Source of the DNA: Pyrenophora tritici-repentis
Taxonomy: Eukaryota > Ascomycota > Dothideomycetes > Pleosporales > Pleosporaceae
Assembly: GCF_003171515.1 (NCBI RefSeq)
Contig: NC_089396.1
Span: forward strand, 2,604,001-2,668,000
Reading direction: 5' to 3'
Length of the DNA stretch: 64,000 nucleotides
Below, piece by piece: positions 10,097 through 20,624 of the stretch. The notes under the pieces are model-generated. The model worked only from the letters and a program-made list of their open reading frames with translations, had not been told where the DNA came from and did no database searches. How positions within the stretch are numbered: position 1 is the first letter of the stretch; each line of letters starts with the position of its first letter. Position numbers and translations under genes: made by a program.

Positions 10097-12827
10097 CAGT
10101 GATCGGAATGGTCTGGTCTGGTCTGGTCTGAGGGTACAGACCAGACCAGACCAGGTGCTTACATAAGGACCGGTCCGACCAGACCGGTCCGACCAACAAG
10201 ACCGCCAAGAATGAGGCTGAAGCAAAGAAGGAAGCCGAGGAAATGTGTTTTACTACTGACTGTCAATCTAGTCGTCTTCGTTCTCACTATCCTCGATATC
10301 GCTGTTCCCCTCAGCTTGGGGCTTTCCATACCAGGCCCGGAGACACTCGCACGCTTCTATAATATCTGCCTTCAGCCTACCACGGCGATCGACGATAGTA
10401 AGCTTCGCGCTACTAAAAAGACGTTCGCATTCATCCGACAGAGGCGAGATCGCAAACATGTCTAGAGCGAAGCGAGCGAGATCTCGTTGGGAGTCGTAGC
10501 GAGATAGCCAGTACGCAATAGCCTCATTGCAACCTGCCTCTTCGTTATGAAGCCGGTCAGTAGAGATGTATTGTTCATACAAATCAGTTGTAGAAACTGG
10601 AGCGTCTATTCGAATGCGCTTATGTTCCCGCTGGCGATCAAATGCTGGGTCAGGATCTCTCTCCTTCCTGGCTGGTGGTGGCAGCATCTCGACAGGGTAC
10701 CTTCCCTTATACTCTGTCTCCCAGAGATGCTTCACCGCTAATTGTGCGTTTTCAAACCACCTCTTCTTCTCTTCGTCGCCATGAAGAACCCACTCTTGCC
10801 TGAACCATCCCCACTTGCGATATGGATCAAGGATTTGAGCCGCATAATATGCCGGTGGAAGGTCAGTATCTTCAGGGAATCGATTTTGCCAATTCAGCTG
10901 CTGATTGTTATAGTACTCAACGCACTTTAACCAAGCAGCATCAGCGCAGCCTTGAAGGTACTTCCATGTAAAGTTGTTATCGTCCTCAGTGTGGATGTCG
11001 TGGTAGTGATCCTTCGTCTCGCTTATCTCCCGGAGAAGGCAGTCCAAAGTTGAAAACCAGTCCGCAAGTGACGTCTTCTTACCTTCAGAAAGCAAAGTTG
11101 CAGCATAGAAGTCTTTGAGAGCGAGTTCAATCTTTTCAAGCTCAAACCAGTGCTGTCCATCAAGCTTAAAGTTCGCGATCCCTACGGAGCCCTTTCCAGG
11201 TACATGACGAGCCGAGAAGAGCTCTAAACGTTCTCGAACATTTAATGCACGTGTAATCGAATAAAACCATGAGTTCCAGCGGGTCGAGTTGTTCTGGATA
11301 AGCTCAAGCCCGTCGAATTGCGAAAGATCTCCGCCGATAATAATTGTAGCAAACTCCTCACGCCGTTGTGGAGTAAGCCTGATGTATCGCACCAGGTTGT
11401 GAAGACGACCCAAACATCCGAACTTCTTCCAGAGCTCTTCCACCTTCGTATAGTCGCCACGTTGATGATGCTTCTCCAGCTTCGCAAGATACTTCTCACA
11501 GTTTCGCCCCATAAGGAACGCCTGGCAACAGAGGTTGATGACATGGCCCAAGCAACGCAGCCGGCGATGACGACGTTGTTTTGACTTCATCCATGGGCAG
11601 AGATCCTTGAGTATAAACTCAACAGCGGTATCATTTGCCGAGGCATTATCCAGCATAAAGTATCCAATCTGATCTCCGCTAATGTCGTATTCTTCCAGCA
11701 ATTCAAGGACCACCGATCCAAGATTCTCTCCAGTATGTTCGCCGTATATACGTCGCATACCTAAAGCGGTAACACGTCGCATGCCGGTAGTATCAATCCA
11801 CATAGCGACGACGCCTAGGATAGCGTAAGGGTTTGGTGAAGTCCAGAGATCAAAGGAGATAGAGATCCTACTCCGTGAATGGTGTAGGTCCTCCCTAAGC
11901 TGTTGCTTCTTCGATATGAATGCATTCATTACCCAGCTTCGGATAGTCTTCGCAGCCTTCGGGAGGTGGTTGAGTAGTGCCGGATTTAAAAAGAGGAGTA
12001 GTTCACGAAAGTACTGGTTCTCTAATTGAAAGAAGGCGATATGGCAGTACACAATCCAACGAATTAGAAGCTCTTTAAACTTCTCTACTGACTCCTTCCA
12101 GAAAAAGATGCTGGAAGCAGCCCCATCCTTTTGCTGGTCGATTATAGACTTCCGTACAGAACCCTTTCGCTTGATGCCACTCTGGGGATCAATCTGGTGC
12201 TTCTGTTCCAGGTGATTCCGGATCCTAGAAGTGCCATTGATGACAAACAACTCTTGCTTGCTCTTCCCAACCCTGCACTCATGGCAGTAATACACCTCTT
12301 TCTTATCGCTATCTCGAATGTATTGGAGTCCGTACTTCCAGATGTGTGATGTACCTTGACGGAAATCCTTCCTTGCAATTATTGCACGTTTCACGTACGT
12401 GATACCGCCCTGCACGAACTCATCTGGAGATTCGTGATATTGAATAGGAGTGGGTGATAGTATAGGGGTGGGTGATGACGTGGGGATAGGAGATGGAGTA
12501 AGAGACGTTAAATCTAGTCTTATAATATTCGATGGGGACGGTGAGGTTGGTGTTGAAGGCTCCATAACAATAGTATATAAGTAGGTTGTTAAGGACTTGA
12601 TTGTTCTATGTAAGTAGAAGACTTACCTTGATCTTAATGACTCATATTGTGCTAAATTTTCTGGCTAGATTAGTCTAAGATCTAGTCACGTGGACCTATT
12701 TATAGCCGGACCGGTCCGATCATCTAGACCGGTCCGACCACGGTCTCAAAAAATCGCCAGACCAGACCAAGTCTTGGCGGTCTAGACCAGACCAAGACCA
12801 AGTCAGACCAGACCATTCCGATCACTG
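10097..12827 (-). mobile_element. hAT family B, apparently complete and autonomous
   Basis: A 2731-bp element with inverted ends CAGTGATCGGAATGGTCTGG at the left and the matching CCGATCACTG at the right, flanked by the perfect 8-bp duplication AGTACGAC (10089-10096 and 12828-12835). Both subterminal regions carry repeated GGTCTG/CAGACC units, probably transposase binding sites. It contains one uninterrupted transposase gene on the minus strand. It sits in the integrase of Copia B without other damage, so it inserted recently by comparison. Confidence 0.95.
10268..12565 (-). CDS. hAT family B transposase, intact
   Basis: A 765-residue transposase of the hAT superfamily; it would bind the element ends and catalyse cut-and-paste. 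A proline/serine/threonine-rich N-terminus is followed by a BED-type zinc finger (about residues 70-115: CHEC with HLEQKH), then the RNase-H-like fold with SFDLWTS and MLDNASANDTA, the CxxH block RCLGHVINLCCQ, and the C-terminal dimerisation domain (about 680-750: LDMFAISPLSDECERLFSSA). No stop or shift is visible, and the length fits autonomous fungal hATs. It is the only gene of its element and lies antisense to the surrounding Copia. Confidence 0.92.
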   Translation of the reverse strand: MEPSTPTSPSPSNIIRLDLTSLTPSPIPTSSPTPILSPTPIQYHESPDEFVQGGITYVKRAIIARKDFRQGTSHIWKYGLQYIRDSDKKEVYYCHECRVGKSKQELFVINGTSRIRNHLEQKHQIDPQSGIKRKGSVRKSIIDQQKDGAASSIFFWKESVEKFKELLIRWIVYCHIAFFQLENQYFRELLLFLNPALLNHLPKAAKTIRSWVMNAFISKKQQLREDLHHSRSRISISFDLWTSPNPYAILGVVAMWIDTTGMRRVTALGMRRIYGEHTGENLGSVVLELLEEYDISGDQIGYFMLDNASANDTAVEFILKDLCPWMKSKQRRHRRLRCLGHVINLCCQAFLMGRNCEKYLAKLEKHHQRGDYTKVEELWKKFGCLGRLHNLVRYIRLTPQRREEFATIIIGGDLSQFDGLELIQNNSTRWNSWFYSITRALNVRERLELFSARHVPGKGSVGIANFKLDGQHWFELEKIELALKDFYAATLLSEGKKTSLADWFSTLDCLLREISETKDHYHDIHTEDDNNFTWKYLQGCADAAWLKCVEYYNNQQLNWQNRFPEDTDLPPAYYAAQILDPYRKWGWFRQEWVLHGDEEKKRWFENAQLAVKHLWETEYKGRYPVEMLPPPARKERDPDPAFDRQREHKRIRIDAPVSTTDLYEQYISTDRLHNEEAGCNEAIAYWLSRYDSQRDLARFALDMFAISPLSDECERLFSSAKLTIVDRRGRLKADIIEACECLRAWYGKPQAEGNSDIEDSENEDD

Positions 12828-13820
12828 AGTACGACCAAGGAGAAGAGTCAGATGCTTATTAACTGCCGCGTTACGGGATACATATGGGATTTCTATCTTA
12901 GTGACAACCGAACGGCAAGAGTCATCCTTAAAAGCCTTAAGATGTTCGTCACCTTTATGATGAATCAATTTGGTATAACGGTAAAGGTTATTGAGACGGA
13001 CAACGAGATATTTTCCGTGAAGCCAGAGGTCGCCAGATGGTGCAGAACAAGAGGTATAGTACTCGAGCCTTCCGCCCCCGATACGCAAGCGCAAAACGGA
13101 GGAGCCGAACGCTCAGGGGGTGTGGTAAAAGAAAAGGGTCGAGCAATGCGACTCGATGCACATCTGCCGTGGGACCAATGGCCGGAAATCGCCCGGACCG
13201 CCGTCTACCTACACAACAGGACGCCGAAATATCAGAACCGCTGGAGATCTCCATACGAGATGTTCTTCACGGCAATCGCTTTCCAGAATGGAGTTGTTAC
13301 ATCACCACGCAAGCCCAACCTGTCGCATTTACGAGCGTACGGCTGTAAGGCATTTGCGATGACGGATGACACGAAGCGAGGAAAAGGACGTCTACAGAGA
13401 TTTGACCCGAAAGCCTGGATAGGGTACTTAGTTGGTTACCGTTCGACGAACATATTCCGAATTTGGGTACCATCTATAGGCAAGGTCATTAGCACTCGCG
13501 ACGTTGTATTCGACGAGGAAGTCGTATATAGTGGAGAGCATAAAGAGGTTATGGACAATCTTATGCATAGCACTACAGAGGAGATAGCAGCATGGATTCG
13601 AACTATTGAACTGCCCCTGGACCAAATCCCACACGGGAAGAACTTGGAACTTTCTACGAAGATGAGACCATTGCTAGAGCGCCGGAAAATGGGCGGCTCG
13701 AGTATGATGAGGCGGGAAGGAAGGTAGTACCTTATCCGACGCCACCACATACGCCCCCACCGGCAGCACTGCTTGCTCAAATGCTAACTAATGTGGAACA
13801 CCCCTTCAGGGACGATGATA

Positions 13821-14171
13821 CCGGAGGCTACGGCCTACAATCCGAAGAGACTGCCTACGGGAAACAAGGTCTTGACACTAGCTACGGCGAACATGGTGTA
13901 CAGACTGGCGCACAGCGCGAACATGGTCTATCCGCAGGCGTTCCACGCGAACAATGCGATGCCGGAGGCTACGGCCTACAATCCGAAGAGACTGCCTACG
14001 GGAAACAAGGTCTTGACACTAGCTACGGCGAACATGGTGTACAGACTGGCGCACAGCGCGAACATGGTCTATCCGCAGGCGTTCCACGCGAACAATGCGA
14101 TGCCGGAGGCTACGGCCTACAATCCGAAGAGACTGCCTACGGGAAACAAGGTCTTGACACTAGCTACGGCA
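13821..14171 (+). repeat. 141-bp in-frame coding tandem repeat, about 2.5 copies
   Basis: Units start at 13821, 13962 and 14103, each beginning ccggaggctacggcctac; the third is partial. The period of 141 bp is 47 codons, so frame is kept. The units encode a Gln/Gly/Glu-rich segment (GGYGLQSEETAYGKQGLD) in the linker between integrase and reverse transcriptase of Copia B. A second plus-strand frame stays open through the array as well. The first two copies are almost identical, suggesting recent expansion. Confidence 0.9.
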
Positions 14172-14234
14172 AACAAGGTCTCGCGAGTGGTATCCTCCAT
14201 CCGGAACACAGGATGTTGAAGGAGCCATGGGCAG

Positions 14235-14396
14235 CACAGTCCGCAACAATCAATTAAGTGGGTCCTAGAAGGTTCAGATTGGATTGATTGATTACCGCTT
14301 TAAGCCTAGTAGTTACCTATAGGAGTTTAAGCCCTACCTAGATAGGTAAGTGGGTCTAGGAGAGTGACCGGATTGAATTGATTGTTGCGGAGTCTA
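14235..14396. mobile_element. 162-bp hAT-type MITE, copy 1 (in Copia B)
   Basis: Inverted ends CACAGTCCGCAACAATCAAT (left) and TAGACTCCGCAACAATCAAT (right, reverse complement), flanked by the 8-bp duplication ATGGGCAG (14227-14234 and 14397-14404). It disrupts the Copia B pol frame; leaving out the MITE and one duplication restores it. A nearly identical 162-bp copy lies at 36232-36393 in a hydrolase gene. The autonomous partner is not in the window. Confidence 0.93.
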
Positions 14397-16079
14397 ATGG
14401 GCAGCCGCCTTTATGGCAGGCACCAAGGCAGGAAACGTTCAAAACTTGGCAGGAGAGCGACTGGACAAGGCAAAGCTTGAGCGTATGATGCGAAACGGCA
14501 AGAAGCCTCATCGCAGCCAGCTGCCACCGCCTCCCCAAGCGAACGGCCTGCGAGAGGATCACGAGTTGTTCTATTTTTTCAAAGAGGCTGAGATTACACA
14601 TCTCCATAGCCACAAGGAAACCAGATCCTGGTCAGAGGTCCCGGCGAAGACGGCTCGGAAGACCGACCAGCAGGTACTGGACTCAATGTGGGTATACACC
14701 TACAAATTTGACAAGCACCATCGATTCCAGAAGTGTAAGGCGCGATTGGTAGTGCGTGGAGACCAGCAACGAAATGTCACCGCACAAGAAACCTACGCTG
14801 CTACACTGGCCGGAAGATCGTTTCGGATGCTAGTGTCGATTGCGGCCCGGTTTGACCTAGAGCTGAAGCAATACGACGTATCGAACGCCTTCGTCAACGC
14901 AGATATTGATCGAACAGTGTACATGCGGATGCCCCCAGGATACAGGAAGCAGGGAACAATACTGCAACTAAACAAAGCGCTGTACGGCCTACGGATCTCG
15001 CCATTGCTCTGGCAAAGACACTTCACTGCCTTCCTTCTAGAAATCGGGTTCTCGCCAGTTCCCCACGAACCTTGCTGCATGATCCGAGACGGAGTGTTCA
15101 TCTTCTTTTATGTTGATGACATTATCCTTGCCTCTTCGAAACGGCACGCGGAAGTAGCTCGGAAAGTGGAAGAGGAACTGAAACAGCGATACAACCTGAC
15201 CGGAGGAAAGGATTTGCAGTGGTTTTTAGGAGTAGAAGTTATACGGGACCGAGAGAAGCGAAAGATCTGGCTGTCACAGAAAGCTTATGTTGAGAAGATT
15301 GCACGGCTGGCAACGAACAAGGACCAACGACACAACACACCAATGGCTAGAGTCGAACTAGTTGCACGTGAGGGTTTGGCGACTCCTGGAGAGATTAACT
15401 TGTATCAACGCAAGATTGGATCGTTACTCTTCGCCGCCGTCAACACCCGACCCGATGTCGCATTCCCAGTATCACGACTCGCCCGGTTCCTCACAAACCC
15501 TGGTCCACTACATCAAGAAGCCGCTGACCGAGTGCTGTTGTACCTGGAGTCAACCAAGCTTCTATCCTTATCATTCGGAGGAGACGACCAATTGGTAGTA
15601 GCTAGCGATGCATCCTTTGCGGACAACACCGCGGATCGCAAGAGCTCCCAAGGGTACGTTATCAAGCTATTTGGAGGACTGATCGCATGGAGGGCGAACA
15701 AACAAGATACCATCACGACATCTACGACCGAAGCAGAACTCCTCGCGCTATCGCAAGTGGCTAAGGAGTCCATGTTTGTGCGGATGCTGCTAGAGGAGCT
15801 TCGGGTAGAGTTGACGGAGAAGACAATTACGATACAGTGCGATAATACGCAGACGATCCGGCTGATCAACGAGGAGATCTCTCAGCTGACGACGAAACTC
15901 CGTCACGTGGACATCCACAATCACTGGCTGAGGCAAGAGGCAAAGCGAAAGTCTATCAGAGTCGTGTATGTACCGTCTGGCGAAATGCTCGCCGATCACA
16001 GATGTCAATGAGCAAGCTGAGCGAGCTCAGCCAATTGGCTTGCTCAGCCAATTGAGCGGAGGCCAGCAGCTCGCTCGGC

Positions 16080-19000
16080 CAGACTTGCTATCAGTCAGGT
16101 AACTCAGTTCGAACTGACTGAACTGACTGCCAAGACTCAGTTCAGTCAGTCAGTTCTTGAGGCAGCTGGACGTCAGTCCAGTCAGTTCAGAAGCCTCCAG
16201 ACTGACTGAACTGACTGACGTTAGACTGACGTTAGCTGTTTTTAAAGCAGTATTTTAGAGTTGTGAAAGCCACATTTAGTGCGGCTTCGAAGCCGCGCTA
16301 GTCCTAGATATAAAGACACTAATCCTATATAAGTTAAAGCATCTAGCTTTAAGCTAATTAGAGTTTGCGGAAATGCGCTACCCGGTGCGCACCTAGTAAG
16401 CCTTTCGCGTCGCGTCGCGTCGCGTCTGCTATACACACGACGCTAGACTACTGTTGCCATAATACTTCTTGGTGTACTTCATGTCTACTCCCTCTAATTC
16501 AGGCCTTCGCCGCCTTGTAGAATGCGACAAGCGCAATTCTCCTCTACCATCGCTATCAAACGCGCCTACTGTTGGCGATACTGCGAGCGAGGCCCAGGCT
16601 GATGAGCCCTTGGCAGTACAGGCGGACTTCCCCAACGACGGCGACGACGACGACGACGACGACAATTACGACGGGCTTGATTTTAAGCGTGTGCCGTATC
16701 TTGAGCGGCGCCAGGTTGAGCGTAATAGTCGCGGTGGGCCAAAAAGCTGGATCTACCGCCACGGCTGGGCCGTCTGGCACCGCAAGTACAAGAAAAACTA
16801 CTGGCTTTGCCGGTACTGCCATCAACGACGGAAGCAGGAGGCTTGCTACGAGGCTGACAGCACTACAAACGCCGGCCGACACCTCTCAAGCAACAAGCCT
16901 GGACACTCACACGGACCTAACGGACCTGTACCAATTGCTAGCCGGAGGGCAATATTATGGGCGCGCTCGCAAAGTCCCAAGTATATATTATGAGGTCTAA
17001 AGGGATAGAAGTATCGCAAGAGGTAGCAAACGAGATAGCAGCAAGCTTTTCAACCTCTCGATTTCAGGACGCGCTGAAGGACTGGGTAGTCGCGGACAAC
17101 CAGAGCCTTCGCGTAATAGAAACGCCGCAGTTTCGAGCCATGATTGCGGCCGTGAGCCCGCTAGCCGAAGCTCTCCTTTGGCGTAGCCACTAAACGCTCC
17201 ACGATCATATTATTACTGAGTACAATACATACATACTAGCTGTTGCCAACTACCTTCGCGAAGCCCGGTCGCTTATACACGTGTCATTCGACAACTGGAC
17301 TTCAACTGGTGGGCAGTATGCTTTTACTGGCCTCTGCGTACATTACCTTAACAGCGAGGGCAAGCTAGTTGACCACCTGCTTGGGTTGCCTGAGCTACAC
17401 GGGGCGCACACTGGCAATAATATTGCCGCTGCAGCAACAACAATACTTCGGCTATTTGGCGTTGACAACGCGAGGGTTGGGTACTTTGTGCTTGACAACG
17501 CAAGTAACAATGATACTGCAGTTGAGTCCTTAGCAGAGGAGTTTGGCTTTATCGCAAGCGAGCGGCGGCTGCGGTGCTGCTGCCATATACTCAACCTAAG
17601 CGCACAATTAGTAATTTGGGGCAAAGACCGTAGCGCGTACGAGAATGAAGCCGCACACCTTGAGGAAGAGGAGAAGTACATGGATGAGTGGCGCAAATAC
17701 GGTCCTGTTGGCGTCCTCTTTGACGTGATTGCGTCTATCTGTACGCCTCAAACTCGACAACTACTAGAGCGCCTACAGTGCGAGGAGGCAGAGTCTCTAG
17801 GTGTTACACCCCACATCCGGCAGCTTGTGAAGCCTGTTAAGACACGCTGGAATAGCTATTTCAACACGTTTGTCCGTGCAGCTGAGCTACACGGCCCTAT
17901 CGATGGCTATATTGAGTGTAAACTTGAGGAGCATAGTGCTGCAACAGCAACCTCACGACGCCGGAAGAATCGTGAGCAGCTCCCTGCTGCCCAGCCACGG
18001 TTATATATACGCGAAGGGGGTCTAAGCGGCAAGGACTGGGCGACAATAACAGAATACATTCGACTCCTTGAGCCATTTGCCGAAGCTACACGGCTACTTG
18101 AAGGTCGCGGCCGACACGGCCGACACGGCGCTATATGGGAAGTTCTAGTAACGTTTGAGTGGCTTCTTGACCAGCTTGAGGCTCTCAAAGACCGCCTTAA
18201 GGATGTAAATTACGAAGATCTAGATGCGCCTGAAGATCATCTTATTACAAACGTTAACCTTGCGCATTGTAAGCTTGCTGAGTACTACGCAAAATTCGAT
18301 AACGCGCCTGTCTACTACACTGCTACAATACTACACCCGCACTACAAACACCACCTCTCAGCGCTCTGGAAGGTGCCTGACACCCATGTCACTGCCCGTG
18401 ACGGTGTCCACTATCGCGACGGCTGGCTTGACAATAACCACCGGGCATTCCTGCGTATGTGGCAGGGGCGGAAGGACTCTGCAGCCACTTCAGCTCACAC
18501 TGTAACGCCGCCGCGTAAGAAGCCCCGGCTAGGGATTTCAACGTCGCGATCAGCTTTTCTACAGTCGTCAATTGAGCAAAGCACACGGCAGTTAGAGGCA
18601 AGCCTTGCTGAGGATGAGTATGAGATATGGAAGCGGCAACCAGCGTTAGCTGAGGAGGATTGGCTGTCTCTTAATCCGCTTCTATACTGGGAGTCAGTTG
18701 CTGGGCAGTTCCCTATACTCTCAAAGTTCGCTATTGACGTCCTAACAATACCAGCAGCAGCGGCAGACTGTGAGCGGACTTTCAGCGAGCTTGGCGACAT
18801 GTTAGGCACCCGGAGACTCCATATGAAGCCAGAGCTTATTTCAGCTTTGCAGAGCTTGAAGAGCTGGAAGAGGCTTGGTATACAGCCAACAACTACCTCA
18901 GCTTCTGGGCTAGCGCGCACACTATCAGAGGAAGAAATCTCAAAAGTACAGGAGCATTTATCTCAGTTCGACGTCAGGTAACTCAGTTCAGTCAGTCCAG

Positions 19001-19157
19001 TCAGTCCGCAGGCCGCGGCGACGTCAGTTCAGTCAGTCAGTTTTAGTTTAATTGAAAAGTCTTGGCAGTCAGTCCAGTCCAGTTCAGTGACCTCAGGACG
19101 TCAGTTCAGTCAGTCCAGAGAGCTCCGGACTGACTGAACTGACTGATAGCAACTCTG
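16080..19157 (+). mobile_element. hAT family D, nested in hAT A1
   Basis: A 3078-bp element with ends CAGACTTGCTATCAGTCAG (left) and CAGAGTTGCTATCAGTCAG (right, reverse complement), flanked by the perfect duplication CGCTCGGC (16072-16079 and 19158-19165). Dense CAGTCAGT/ACTGACTG repeats fill both subterminal regions (about 16090-16230 and 18965-19150). One transposase gene lies on the plus strand, now broken. Confidence 0.92.
16481..18981 (+). pseudogene. hAT family D transposase, one frameshift and one stop
   Basis: The first frame, from the methionine at 16481, gives an acidic tract (poly-Asp, 16636-16660) and a zinc-finger-like CRYCHQ segment. It is lost near 16930-16980. The next frame carries KGIEVSQEVANEIA and runs to RSH, then a TAA at 17191-17193. 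The same frame reopens at once and continues to 18981 with VSFDNWTS, VLDNASNNDTA, the RCCCHILNLSAQ block and the C-terminal dimerisation domain (LTIPAAAADCERTFSELGD). The two lesions leave no functional product. It is homologous to the A and C transposases but clearly a separate family. Confidence 0.88.
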
Positions 19158-19262
19158 CGCTCGGCTCGCTCGGATTGGCTGAAACAGGGCTGTCAGCTCG
19201 CTCGGCTTGATGGGCTCAGTCCCGATTAGGAAAGTTATATAGAAACCTTGGTGTTGAGTTTC

Positions 19263-19660
19263 TCAGCTAATATCCCACTTATGTACACCGTATTTCGCGT
19301 CCATCTCCTCATCGCTGATAACCCCCTTTACAGGCACCTCACCACTGCCAAATCCAGCTCTTATCCATCGTCGATCGCACTGTATTGCTGCTAGAAGTTG
19401 CGGAGAAATGCTGCGCCGACGGGGCTCGAGGAGGTCACCCAGCTCGCTGAATAAGCGCTCACACTCACAGCTTGAGCCTGGGATTGATAGCATGTCGATA
19501 GCAAATTTGCTAAGGCTAGGGTGGCGATCGCGGAGTTCTACCCAGTATTTTATAGGGTCGACGCCCTCGCCAGCGATCGGTTCGCTGCGTTTCCAAGCCT
19601 CATATTCATCTTCCTCGTTCTCCGTAAGCCCTGCAGGCTCAATAAAGTTGTTGATAAAGT
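19263..19660 (-). pseudogene. hAT A1 transposase C-terminal remnant
   Basis: This is the C-terminal dimerisation domain of the family A transposase (MLSIPGSSCECERLFSELGD onward to the stop at 19263), nearly identical to 43582-43980 of the intact copy. The sequence then jumps to the 5' untranslated and N-terminal start region, so only the last part of the gene is left. A non-autonomous copy like this could still be moved by the intact A2 transposase if its ends are functional. Confidence 0.88.
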
Positions 19661-20134
19661 TGCCGCGATTTCTGGAGCATTAACGCGTGTTCTTTTTGCT
19701 GGCATTATAGCAACGGCGAGGTAGATAGTAGCTGCAAATAGAGACGCGTTGATGGAGTATAGGTGAGTGTGGTGGGTGATAAGTAGTAAGTGAAGTGTCG
19801 CAGAAGGAGAATATTGTTGCCAGGCCGTTAGCCGGAAATTTAGTAGCTTATTTGCTAGAAATATAGCAAAAAAGAGTGTATTTTAGGTTATAACTAGGTT
19901 TCGAACTTACGCACTACACCTAAAAATCATCGTGAGATTGCCCCTCCACCAAGTCCTTCAGCCCCAAGTTTCCAACCGCCCTATCCAACCAAGCTAAGCA
20001 AGCTGACTGAGCGAGCGCCTATCCCTAAGCTCGCTCGGCTTGCAAGCGCGCACTGCGCGCTCAGCTCATTCGGCTTGGTCAAAACGTCCAAGCCGAGCGA
20101 GCTGAGCGAGCCGGCTCGCTCGTTGACAAGTATG

Positions 20135-20624
20135 TCCAGGAGGGTGACCAAAAGCCGACCACCAACATGTAGTTAGTGTCACGTACAAGAACACACCAGG
20201 CGCAGTTGCAGTAGTATTTAGAGAATTAGTATACAAATTTCATCCTGTTGTCTCATATGGTTGTAGAGTAGTCGTCCTGGGAATCGCGCTGATTCTCATG
20301 GGATGACCTGACAGGTGGGGTGACCCGAGAGATGGTTGAACACGTTAACGGTTATAACGATTATAACAAGGCAATATGTTGCCCAATCACATGATCAGCA
20401 TACACAATCCTTACTCTATACAGTTAGATCTCTCCTCGACATAGCAGATAGTCGAGAGCTTTACTCTCCTTAAAATACACACAGCTCTCATACTTCTCGC
20501 ACACTCCATGTTCTCACATAAACAAACAAGAAATAGAGAGGGCATCTAAGGCCTCCAATTCTAAGGATATAATACAGCAGCAAACAGGAGTTTATAGGGT
20601 TTGACATTGAAGCTATTACACTGC
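20135..20624. other. no gene recognised; possible retrotransposon residue
   Basis: No supported coding frame. The first 120 bases read openly (NTPGAVAVVFRELVYKFHP) but match no family I know. The pyrimidine-rich stretch around 20440-20520 resembles the end of a retrotransposon LTR, without a convincing partner or target duplication. Confidence 0.4.

Larger units (their letters stand above)
7826..15996 (+). mobile_element. Copia-type LTR retrotransposon B, carrying a hAT and a MITE
   Basis: A 5' LTR, gag and pol in Copia order (protease, integrase, reverse transcriptase, RNase H). It is interrupted by hAT B (10097-12827) in the integrase and by a 162-bp MITE (14235-14396) before the reverse transcriptase. 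A hAT A deletion derivative cuts off its 3' end at 15997, and I found no 3' LTR matching 7826-8014. With both inserts ignored, the coding sequence is nearly complete, so the insertions are younger than the element. Confidence 0.88.
9408..15996 (+). pseudogene. Copia B Pol: protease, integrase, reverse transcriptase, RNase H
   Basis: The first block (9408-10096) holds the protease (IMDSGTTIHVGND), the GAG-pre-integrase motif WHKRLGHPG and the paired cysteines CDACGISK, then the integrase start with its first Asp (VAIDFHDY). hAT B interrupts here; the frame resumes after the duplicated AGTACGAC, with the second Asp in IETDNEIF and the Glu in QNGGAERSGG. A frameshift near 13640 moves the reading into a proline-rich linker and the 141-bp repeats. 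A MITE breaks the frame again. The reverse transcriptase (14405 onward) has FYVDDIILAS, and RNase H has ASDASFADN and STTEAELLAL. The C-terminus is lost at hAT A1. Confidence 0.88.
15997..20134 (-). mobile_element. hAT family A copy A1: internal-deletion derivative with hAT D nested
   Basis: The left end CACAGATGTCAATGAGC and right end TTGACAAGTATG are those of the 3141-bp copies at 43402 and 54672. Without the nested hAT D (16080-19157 plus its duplication), the element is 1052 bp. It lacks about 2.09 kb of transposase, with the join near 19655-19665 at a short GTTG repeat. No 8-bp duplication flanks it: TCGCCGAT precedes it and TCCAGGAG follows. Either the ends come from different events or the right flank was replaced by deletion. 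Confidence 0.85.

Noticed and set aside
13821..14171. Regular repeats suggestive of a CRISPR array
   Set aside because: The 141-bp units are contiguous, have no spacers and lie in a eukaryotic retrotransposon reading frame.
13791..14219. Alternative open frame through the 141-bp repeats
   Set aside because: It stays open only because the period is a multiple of three; the Pol linker frame continues into the reverse transcriptase and explains the sequence.
20263..20519. A TG...CA segment that could be a solo LTR or the 3' LTR of Copia B
   Set aside because: It does not resemble the 5' LTR at 7826-8014, and its flanks (ATGGT, TAAAC) do not match.
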